This document shows, piece after piece, positions 8,364 through 13,017 of a DNA stretch of 13,017 bases. The first letter of the stretch is position 1. Each line of letters begins with the position of its first letter. The position numbers were made by a program, and so were the translations under genes. The DNA is from an uncultured Bacteroidales bacterium (GTDB taxonomy: Bacteria; Bacteroidota; Bacteroidia; Bacteroidales; P3). Under the pieces are notes generated by a model that was given only the letters and a program-made list of their open reading frames with translations, had not been told where the DNA came from and made no database searches. The stretch covers positions 1-13,017 of the forward strand of contig CALCUN010000186.1 in the NCBI GenBank assembly GCA_937906975.1. The letters are read 5' to 3'.

Positions 8364-9248
8364 TTAAATGCTAGCAGAAATAAACTCTCCGTCAGCCTTA
8401 ACCTTTTTAATCAAACCTTGAAGAACTTGACCAGGACCAACTTCAACAAAAGTAGTCGCACCATCTTCAACCATAGCCTTAGAAATTTGAGTCCATTTCA
8501 CAGGAGCAGTCAATTGAGCGATAAGATTTTCTTTGATTTGAGCAGGCTCAGTCATAGGTTGAGCATTTACGTTTTGATAAACAGGACAAATAGGAGATTG
8601 AATATTAGTATTAGCAATAGCCTCAGCCAATTCAACTCTTGCAGGCTCCATAAGAGGAGAGTGGAAAGCACCACCAACCTTTAAAGGTAAAGCTCTTTTA
8701 GCACCAGCAGCCTTCAAAGCTTCACAAGCCTTGTTGATTCCTTCCATAGAACCAGAAATAACCAATTGACCAGGACAGTTGTAGTTAGCAGGAACAACAA
8801 CTTCTTCAATACCTGCACATACTTCTTCTATTTTTTCATCATCTAAACCAATGATAGCAGCCATTGTACTAGGCTCTAACTCACAAGCCTTTTGCATAGC
8901 ATTAGCTCTTGCAGCCACAAGACGTAAACCATCTTCAAAACTCATAGCCTTAGCAGCCACCAAAGCAGAAAACTCACCCAAAGAGTGTCCTGCAACCATA
9001 TCAGGTTTAAACTCTTCGCCCAAAGCATGAGCAAGAATAACAGAATGTAAGAAAATAGCAGGCTGAGTAACATTAGTTTGTTTTAATTGTTCATCAGTAC
9101 CTGCAAACATAATATCGGTAATTCTAAAACCTAATATTTCATTTGCTTTTTCAAACAATGCTTTACATTCTTCATTGTTATCATATAGGTCTTTACCCAT
9201 TCCAACGAATTGAGCACCTTGACCTGGAAATACGTATGCTTTTTTCAT
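8364..9248 (-). CDS. fabD: Malonyl-CoA:ACP transacylase
   Basis: Transfers malonyl from CoA to acyl carrier protein, supplying the extender unit of type II fatty-acid synthesis in the cytoplasm. It is full length at 294 residues (E. coli FabD has 309). It has the GQGAQ oxyanion motif (9-13), the nucleophile S89 in GHSLGE, R114 in ARANAM for the malonyl carboxylate, the catalytic H196 in GGAFHSPLM, and Q245 in the QLTAPV block. The C-terminal FVEVGPGQVLQGL motif is intact. The start at MKKAYVFPGQ is the only sensible one. It is the first gene of the fabD - nitroreductase - gcvP unit, with a -7 box 30 nt upstream. No other fatty-acid genes (fabF, fabG, acpP) are in the window, so it is separated from a classical fab cluster here. 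Confidence 0.97.
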   Translation of the reverse strand: MKKAYVFPGQGAQFVGMGKDLYDNNEECKALFEKANEILGFRITDIMFAGTDEQLKQTNVTQPAIFLHSVILAHALGEEFKPDMVAGHSLGEFSALVAAKAMSFEDGLRLVAARANAMQKACELEPSTMAAIIGLDDEKIEEVCAGIEEVVVPANYNCPGQLVISGSMEGINKACEALKAAGAKRALPLKVGGAFHSPLMEPARVELAEAIANTNIQSPICPVYQNVNAQPMTEPAQIKENLIAQLTAPVKWTQISKAMVEDGATTFVEVGPGQVLQGLIKKVKADGEFISASI

Positions 9249-9277
9249 AGTCTATTTCTTTTTTTAGATTTAATTTG

Positions 9278-9308
9278 CAAATGTACAAAAAAACAATAGT
9301 TATAGAAA
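9278..9308 (-). promoter_or_regulatory. Promoter of the fabD operon
   Basis: The minus strand has a perfect -7 box TACATTTG (9285-9278). A degenerate -33 box TTTC (9308-9305, consensus TTTG) lies 19 nt upstream of it. The predicted leader is about 22 nt. The box is part of a 17-nt sequence (9269-9285) repeated exactly at 11604-11620 before the outer-membrane protein gene. Confidence 0.6.
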
Positions 9309-9396
9309 AAAATCAAAGAAAAAAACAAAGAAAAAAATAATTTTTCAAAGACTTTTTACTGACAAAATTATATAGAAAATGTAAATAATTTAAATC

Positions 9397-9482
9397 ATTC
9401 GTTGGAAAAAGTGTAATAACACCCTATTTATTCGTTGGAAAAAGTGTAATGACACTTTGTTTATTCGTTGGAAAAAGTGTAA
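9397..9482 (+). repeat. 33-bp tandem repeat, three copies, in the ATPase promoter region
   Basis: The 20-bp core ATTCGTTGGAAAAAGTGTAA occurs without mismatch at 9397-9416, 9430-9449 and 9463-9482, a period of exactly 33 bp. The first two cores are followed by 13-nt tails that differ (TAACACCCTATTT and TGACACTTTGTTT). The tail of copy 2 supplies the -33 box and the end of copy 3 supplies the first bases of the -7 box of the ATPase promoter. The period is close to three helical turns, so proteins bound to each copy would lie on the same face of the DNA. Confidence 0.9.
9441..9458. promoter_or_regulatory. Inverted repeat overlapping the -33 box of the ATPase promoter, possible operator
   Basis: AAAGTGT (9441-9447) and ACACTTT (9452-9458) are perfect inverted repeats around AATG. 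The right arm overlaps the TTT of the -33 TTTG at 9456-9459. The equivalent in copy 1 is decayed. It could be a repressor site or an RNA hairpin; this is inferred from position only. Confidence 0.45.
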
Positions 9483-9487
9483 ATTTG
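9456..9487 (+). promoter_or_regulatory. Consensus promoter of the DUF4143 ATPase gene
   Basis: TTTG (9456-9459), a 20-nt spacer, then TAAATTTG (9480-9487), fully matching the Bacteroidota consensus. The repeat core at 9463-9482 fills the spacer. The predicted start near 9493 leaves a leader of about 14 nt before the ATG at 9507, with no Shine-Dalgarno sequence. Confidence 0.7.
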
Positions 9488-9506
9488 CAAAAAATAAACA
9501 AAAATC

Positions 9507-10877
9507 ATGCTTAAAAGAAAAATAGAATCTGTTTTGACGGAATGGAAGAAGTCTAAAAATAAAAAACCTCTTGTGATAAAGGGCATTCGTCAATGTGGTA
9601 AAACATATATAGTTCAGAAATTTGCAAAAGAGAATTATGAAAATGTGGTTTATGTGAATTTTATTCTTGAACCGGATAAAAAATCAGCCTTTTCTGGTAG
9701 TATAGATGTTGATACCATAATTCTAAACCTATCAGCTTTAATTCCGAATAGTCGTTTCATAAAAGAAAAGACTTGCATAATACTTGATGAAATTCAAGAA
9801 TGTAAAGAAGCAAGGACTGCCCTGAAATCATTTCAAATAGATGGACGATTTGATGTTATTTCAACAGGCTCACTTTTGGGCGTAAGGGGATATGAAAATA
9901 GGAGGAAAGAAGGGCAAGACTCTATTCCTGTTGGATATGAAACGATAATAGAGATGTATCCTTTGGATTTTGAAGAATTTTTATGGGCAAATGGAATAAA
10001 TAATAAGGTGATTGATTCAGTGAAATCGTGCTTTGAAAAAGAAACAGTAGTTCCGGAAGGTATTCATAATGCAATGATGGAATTATTATATAGATATGTC
10101 ATTGTAGGAGGTTTGCCTGAGGTCGTAAACACGTTTCTTGAAACAAAAAACATTGAACTTACATATCAATTACAACGTAATCTTATAGCGGAATACGAAG
10201 AAGATATGATTAAGTATGCAGACAACTCCGATAAAGTACGTATTCGAGAATGTTTTGAATCAATTCCTAAACAATTAGCCAAAGAGAATAAGAAATTTCA
10301 ATATTCCGTTGTAAGAAAAGGCGGTCGCTCATCTCAATATATAGGAAGTATTCAATGGCTTGAAGATGCAGGATTAGTAAAAAGATGTTATAATACACAA
10401 ATTACGGAATTGCCACTTGAAGGAAATGCCATTAAAGACTGTTTTAAATTATACACCACAGATATTGGTCTTTTTGTCGCTATGCTTGACTATGGTACAC
10501 AAGCAGATATACTAAAAGGAAATCTTTTAGCCTATAAAGGCTCTATATTTGAAAATCTTATAGCAGATTTTCTTTGTAAATCAGGACAGAAGTTGTATTA
10601 CTTCCAAAAGGATAGTGGTTTAGAGTTAGATTTTCTTGTCAGATACAAAGGAGAATGCGTAGTGATTGAAGTCAAAGCAAAATCAGGAAAAACAAAAAGT
10701 TTAAAAACAGTTCTAAAAAACAAAAATATTTACCACGTTAATCATGCAATCAAACTTGGAAAATATAATATCGGACGAGAAGAAGAAATGCTTACAATAC
10801 CTCTTTATATGGGTTTTCTTATTCAAGATACTCTTTCTGATGTTATAGTGCCTGATATCGATTTGAGAATTTTGTAA
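9507..10877 (+). CDS. AAA ATPase with DUF4143 (nuclease-like) C-terminal domain
   Basis: A 456-residue protein of the AAA_14/DUF4143 family, which is present in many copies per genome in Bacteroidota and is poorly understood. The N-terminal ATPase has Walker A GIRQCGKT (26-33), Walker B IILDEIQE (91-98) and a sensor-like DVISTGSLLG (116-125). A helical, winged-helix-like middle (about 240-320) leads into a C-terminal domain with a PD-(D/E)XK-like signature: FEN with E349, ELDFLV with D375, and IEVKAKSGK with E388 and K390. All core residues are present, so nuclease or DNA-binding activity is possible, though members are often annotated only as ATP-binding proteins. The start MLKRKIESVLTEW is typical of the family. 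It is the only complete plus-strand gene in the window and forms a closed unit: repeats and promoter before it, terminator overlapping its stop codon after it. Substrate and role are unknown. Confidence 0.92.
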   Translation: MLKRKIESVLTEWKKSKNKKPLVIKGIRQCGKTYIVQKFAKENYENVVYVNFILEPDKKSAFSGSIDVDTIILNLSALIPNSRFIKEKTCIILDEIQECKEARTALKSFQIDGRFDVISTGSLLGVRGYENRRKEGQDSIPVGYETIIEMYPLDFEEFLWANGINNKVIDSVKSCFEKETVVPEGIHNAMMELLYRYVIVGGLPEVVNTFLETKNIELTYQLQRNLIAEYEEDMIKYADNSDKVRIRECFESIPKQLAKENKKFQYSVVRKGGRSSQYIGSIQWLEDAGLVKRCYNTQITELPLEGNAIKDCFKLYTTDIGLFVAMLDYGTQADILKGNLLAYKGSIFENLIADFLCKSGQKLYYFQKDSGLELDFLVRYKGECVVIEVKAKSGKTKSLKTVLKNKNIYHVNHAIKLGKYNIGREEEMLTIPLYMGFLIQDTLSDVIVPDIDLRIL

Positions 10878-10915
10878 AAAAAACTCGCAAGATTTGTTTC
10901 CTGCGAGTTTTTTTT
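10876..10915. terminator. Bidirectional terminator between the ATPase and beta-barrel genes
   Basis: There is a 14-bp stem made of eight A plus CTCGCA (10876-10889) and TGCGAG plus eight T (10902-10915), with a 12-nt loop. It starts within the ATPase stop codon. Both strands end in eight T, so it can stop transcription of both convergent genes. Confidence 0.85.
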
Positions 10916-10936
10916 GAAGTTTTTTTTCTTATTGTA

Positions 10937-11584
10937 TTAGAATCTAAAACGTGCTCCTATGTTTGTTGAAAGGAATGTTCTTCCAAATGATATGAAAAAT
11001 AGGTCAGAGTTCATTTCACCGATTTGTTTTCCTGAGTCAAGGTTGGTGAATAGTAGGGAAGGGGTTGCAAAAAATGATAGATTCTTTGTTGCTTTGTATT
11101 CTAAGGAAAGTCCTAATTCAGTTGCAAATTTTGAGTTTAAACGACCTATTATTGCTGTAGTGTTTGATTGGGAGTAAAGGTTTTCTGATTTTTCCATAAT
11201 TACTCCGATACCTAAATAAGGCGATAATTCAAAAGAGTTACCCATTTTATAAGAATAAGCGGCACTTAGTCCAATGTAGTTTAAGTTTTCAATCCTTTGT
11301 ACTCCATCATAATATGTTGAAGTGAAATAATATGTGTTTGCTGTGTGAAAATAGTCTATTTTGAAAGTTAATTTGTCGTTGTATCTAATTCCCGCACCCA
11401 TTTTGTAGTTTAAACAATTAGGGAAAGATGTAATGTGAGAACTTTCAACATTCAATCCTCCAACTGTATTGTAGGAAGTTGATTTTCCAAAAGATACATC
11501 AAAAGTAAATGCTACTTTTTTTTCTTGTGCAAACATTGTTGTTGCAATTAGCAGACATACTGCAATGAATGTTAGTTTTTTCAT
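10937..11584 (-). CDS. Outer-membrane beta-barrel protein
   Basis: A 215-residue exported protein. A signal peptide (MKKLTFIAVCLLIATTMFA|Q, cut before Gln20) is followed by alternating polar and hydrophobic strands with aromatic girdles, for example KLTFKIDYFHTANTYYFTS, YIGLSAAYSYKMG, FELSPYLGIGVIM and LSLEYKATKNLSFFATPSLLF. The chain ends in GARFRF, with the terminal Phe typical of outer-membrane barrels. The size fits a small barrel of about eight strands, of the OmpA/OmpW or outer-membrane beta-barrel families widespread in Bacteroidota. No periplasmic peptidoglycan-binding domain is present. The function (pore, adhesion or structural) cannot be told. It converges on the ATPase gene and has its own -7 box about 30 nt upstream, so it is probably monocistronic. 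Confidence 0.8.
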   Translation of the reverse strand: MKKLTFIAVCLLIATTMFAQEKKVAFTFDVSFGKSTSYNTVGGLNVESSHITSFPNCLNYKMGAGIRYNDKLTFKIDYFHTANTYYFTSTYYDGVQRIENLNYIGLSAAYSYKMGNSFELSPYLGIGVIMEKSENLYSQSNTTAIIGRLNSKFATELGLSLEYKATKNLSFFATPSLLFTNLDSGKQIGEMNSDLFFISFGRTFLSTNIGARFRF

Positions 11585-11612
11585 ACTATTTTTTATTTTT
11601 TAATTTAATTTG

Positions 11613-11620
11613 CAAATGTA
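11613..11620 (-). promoter_or_regulatory. -7 promoter box of the beta-barrel gene
   Basis: The minus strand reads TACATTTG, within the same 17-nt sequence TTTAATTTGCAAATGTA (11604-11620) found at the fabD promoter. The -33 box is not clear; the nearest match, TTTC at about 11643-11646, is spaced 22 nt away. The leader would be about 22 nt. Confidence 0.5.
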
Positions 11621-11729
11621 TAAAAAAAAACAAAGAAAAATTGAAAAAAATACTTTTATTTTTAAATCTCTGTTTTTCTTTGTTTTAAAAACCCTTTTAA
11701 CTTGTTTGTGTTAAATAATAAAGTGATTT

Positions 11730-11761
11730 TTTGTTCGTAAACGAATAATTTCTTAATTTTG
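11730..11761 (+). promoter_or_regulatory. Orphan consensus promoter on the plus strand
   Basis: TTTG (11730-11733), a 20-nt spacer and TAATTTTG (11754-11761) match the Bacteroidota consensus fully. The palindrome TTCGTAAACGAA (11734-11745) lies directly after the -33 box and could be an operator. No plus-strand gene follows; the next DNA is a GC-rich block and a terminator. The rest of the 11585-11809 gap (about 11640-11729) is plain AT-rich sequence with no feature I can support. Confidence 0.6.
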
Positions 11762-11766
11762 TACCA

Positions 11767-11828
11767 TCTCAGCAACCATGCGTTGAAGGAGAAACGGGGG
11801 CGATATATTCTATCGCTCCTTGCTTTTT
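11767..11828 (+). ncRNA. Candidate small RNA of about 60 nt converging on the BECR-like gene
   Basis: No known RNA family is recognised. Three signals support it: a consensus promoter ends at 11761, a 38-nt block (11765-11802) is about 58% GC in otherwise very AT-rich intergenic DNA, and a hairpin with a T-tract ends at 11828. A small upstream stem, CAAC-CATGC-GTTG (11773-11785), precedes it. AAGGAG (11786-11791) can pair with CTCCTT (11816-11821), competing with the terminator stem. Its last 19 nt are complementary to the end of the convergent gene, including the stop codon. Alternatives are a promoter stranded by insertion of the neighbouring pair, or a structured 3' end of that operon. Confidence 0.35.
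11796..11828 (+). terminator. Hairpin plus T-tract ending the plus-strand small transcript
   Basis: There is a 10-bp stem, GGGGGCGATA (11796-11805) with TATCGCTCCT (11811-11820, two G-U pairs), and loop TATTC. On the plus strand TGCTTTTTAT follows. On the minus strand the stem contains the stop codon of the convergent gene and is followed by CGTTTCTCC, a poor T-tract, so the plus strand is the better fit. It may still shield the 3' end of the minus transcript. Confidence 0.55.
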
Positions 11829-12307
11829 ATATATACTTCGTATTCTTTTAATAATTTCTCTTTTCTTGATTTATATTCTATTAAATAAGCAGTCCAAGGT
11901 AAGATATAATCTTTTGCTTTTCTCAATACTACTAAATAATTTTCTTCTTCATGAAATATAAGAATATTTGTTTTGTTAGCACGAGTATTTTCCCATACTT
12001 TTAAATAAGGATGTTCCGATTTGTTAATCATTGCCGCAGGCCAGCTTATTCTTTCCATTCGTCTTAAATCAGGTTCTCTATTTGCCTCATCTTCTCCTTC
12101 GGAAGTCATGTGCCAAAAAGTAGCTTCTTTTTCTTGAAAAAGTGGATATTTCTTTAAACCAAGTCTTACTCCTCTGAATATTGGACGATTTATAATAAAA
12201 TCTCGTTTAAAGCATTCGTAAACAGCTTCAAGATATTTGAGAAAATCTCCGTTAAACTCATCTAATTCAATTAAGTTTGGAAGATTAAAGTATTCTTTAT
12301 TTTCCAT
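11810..12307 (-). CDS. Putative BECR-fold RNase-like protein, partner of DUF3800
   Basis: A 165-residue soluble protein with no signal peptide or membrane segment. The start at 12307 (MENKEYFNL) is preferred; the frame is open to 12346, but those extra codons lie wholly inside the upstream gene. The N-terminal half is helical. The core has FWHMTSEG (H66), EPDLRRMERISWP (R82, R83, R86, W89), KVWENTR, and a last pair of strands YLVVLRKAKDYILPWTAYLIE (T139, Y141). The His, Arg and terminal Thr-x-Tyr pattern resembles phage-type PBECR nucleases (barnase, EndoU, colicin E5/D and RelE-like fold), which cut RNA without metal. This assignment rests on motif resemblance only. The gene overlaps the DUF3800 gene by 11 nt, so the two are probably translationally coupled. 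No separate antitoxin gene is seen. The stop codon TAG sits in a hairpin shared with a candidate convergent small RNA. Confidence 0.75.
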   Translation of the reverse strand: MENKEYFNLPNLIELDEFNGDFLKYLEAVYECFKRDFIINRPIFRGVRLGLKKYPLFQEKEATFWHMTSEGEDEANREPDLRRMERISWPAAMINKSEHPYLKVWENTRANKTNILIFHEEENYLVVLRKAKDYILPWTAYLIEYKSRKEKLLKEYEVYIKSKER

Positions 12308-13004
12308 AACTAGGGTGCCAAATAAAAATGTTAAACTTGTTTTCACGAAATAAAGTACTAGCCATTAAATTGTAGCCACTTCTAGTTTTTATACGTTCAA
12401 TTAGTTTTAATTTAGCTTCACTAGTATTTTTGTTTCTGTGAAGATAAGATAGTGCACCTATCATCAAATCAGCTAATGCTACTAGCTCAACTTCTTCTGA
12501 ACGGACTTGTTGTACTTTGCGTATAAGTTTTCTATTAAAATCATAATGATTATTGCATAACACTTCGTGTAGTTTTTCTACTTTACGCTGTCCTCGTGTA
12601 TCTTTTATATCAATATATATATTATATTCTGAACCAGGTTCAAAAAGTGTTTTTAGCATATTGAAGTACATTTTATAGTAAAAATCATCGTGAGTTTGTT
12701 TGTATAACTCATGTATTAATTCTTGTTTATTAGGGACAACTAATACACGAAAATGTAAATCGCTATTATCAAAAAAATAATTGACAATATCCATATAGAA
12801 ATCAAGTTTACCCATGGATACTTTATTCCATTTTATTTCAAATTTCTCGCTTAATCCATGTTCTTTTTTAATTTCTCTTATGCGATTAAATATTTCATTT
12901 TTTTTGTTGTGAGGACACCATATTCCTCCTATTGTCATTGCTTTTTCTCCATCGTGTTCTAAATGACAACTTTCATCACAATATATGTTATATAAATTTC
13001 CCAT
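12297..13004 (-). CDS. DUF3800 protein (predicted RNase H-like fold)
   Basis: A 235-residue protein that appears complete. It has the DUF3800 landmarks: an opening strand YNIYCDES (D10, E11, S12), GGIW (26-29), EIKW (K58), a central strand YNIYIDIKD (D132, D135), and the C-terminal signature VRSEEVELVALADLMIGALS with D179. The spaced acidic residues D10, D132 and D179 fit an RNase H-like active site, as proposed for this family, so a metal-dependent nuclease is plausible but not proven. DUF3800 genes are common in phages, mobile elements and accessory islands. It precedes and overlaps the BECR-like gene. Unlike every other gene in the window it has a perfect ribosome binding site, AAGGAG, 6 nt before the ATG. 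Its promoter lies beyond the right edge, so genes further upstream in the same unit cannot be excluded. Confidence 0.88.
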   Translation of the reverse strand: MGNLYNIYCDESCHLEHDGEKAMTIGGIWCPHNKKNEIFNRIREIKKEHGLSEKFEIKWNKVSMGKLDFYMDIVNYFFDNSDLHFRVLVVPNKQELIHELYKQTHDDFYYKMYFNMLKTLFEPGSEYNIYIDIKDTRGQRKVEKLHEVLCNNHYDFNRKLIRKVQQVRSEEVELVALADLMIGALSYLHRNKNTSEAKLKLIERIKTRSGYNLMASTLFRENKFNIFIWHPSYGK

Positions 13005-13010
13005 AATTTA

Positions 13011-13016
13011 CTCCTT
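13011..13016 (-). promoter_or_regulatory. Canonical Shine-Dalgarno sequence of the DUF3800 gene
   Basis: The minus strand reads AAGGAG-TAAATT-ATG, a full anti-SD match at optimal spacing. It fixes the start at 13004. None of the other start sites in the window has such a match, and Bacteroidota genes usually lack one. Confidence 0.8.
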
Positions 13017-13017
13017 A

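Noticed and set aside
9397..9482. CRISPR-like array
   Set aside because: Three 20-bp cores with 13-nt tails are far too short for repeats and spacers. The tails are related to each other, and no cas gene is nearby.
9390..9593. Minus-strand open frame with repeated HFFQRIN units
   Set aside because: It is the reverse reading of the 33-bp repeats and the start of the ATPase gene, which has a consensus promoter on the plus strand.
11765..11802. tRNA or tmRNA fragment or attachment site at the GC-rich block
   Set aside because: There is no cloverleaf, T-loop or CCA end. I also found no matching direct repeat elsewhere in the window that would mark an integration event.
12308..12346. Thirteen-residue hydrophobic extension (MKTSLTFLFGTLV) of the BECR-like protein as a signal peptide
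   Set aside because: These codons are wholly inside the DUF3800 gene and have no basic start or cleavage site. A start at 12307 gives the usual short overlap of coupled genes.

Overview
The window is AT-rich DNA, most likely from a member of the Bacteroidales (phylum Bacteroidota). Four things point there. One secreted protein carries a type IX secretion (T9SS) C-terminal sorting domain. Signal peptides are cut just before Gln. Promoters follow the Bacteroidota pattern TTTG - 19 to 21 nt - TAnnTTTG. Nearly all genes lack a Shine-Dalgarno sequence. No species can be named from the sequence alone.

Layout, left to right. The left edge (1-63, minus) holds the first 21 codons of a secreted protein, with a textbook promoter and a 21-bp tandem repeat upstream. 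Next is a T9SS-sorted protein with YD-like repeats (316-1530, minus) and a strong terminator. A large UvrD-type helicase follows (1587-4847, minus), with a nuclease-like insert, two zinc ribbons and an HRDC-like tail. Then comes a tight operon, fabD - nitroreductase - gcvP (9248 to 4929, minus), ended by a hairpin that also lies in the helicase leader. These are housekeeping functions: malonyl loading for fatty-acid synthesis, a flavin reductase, and glycine decarboxylase.

The right part is accessory. Facing away from fabD is an AAA/DUF4143 ATPase (9507-10877, plus) whose promoter is built into three 33-bp tandem repeats; it ends in a bidirectional terminator shared with a convergent outer-membrane beta-barrel gene (10937-11584, minus). 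A 225-bp gap follows. It contains a consensus plus-strand promoter, a GC-rich block and a hairpin plus T-tract, which together look like a roughly 60-nt small RNA. This RNA converges on the 3' end of a two-gene unit on the minus strand (13004 to 11810): a DUF3800 RNase H-like protein and, overlapping it by 11 nt, a small protein that resembles BECR-fold (barnase/EndoU/colicin E5/RelE-like) RNases. The DUF3800 gene alone has a perfect AAGGAG ribosome binding site, which hints at acquisition from another lineage.

The best candidate for an undescribed system is the DUF3800/BECR-like pair with its convergent small-RNA locus. The repeat-embedded promoter of the DUF4143 ATPase is the second.
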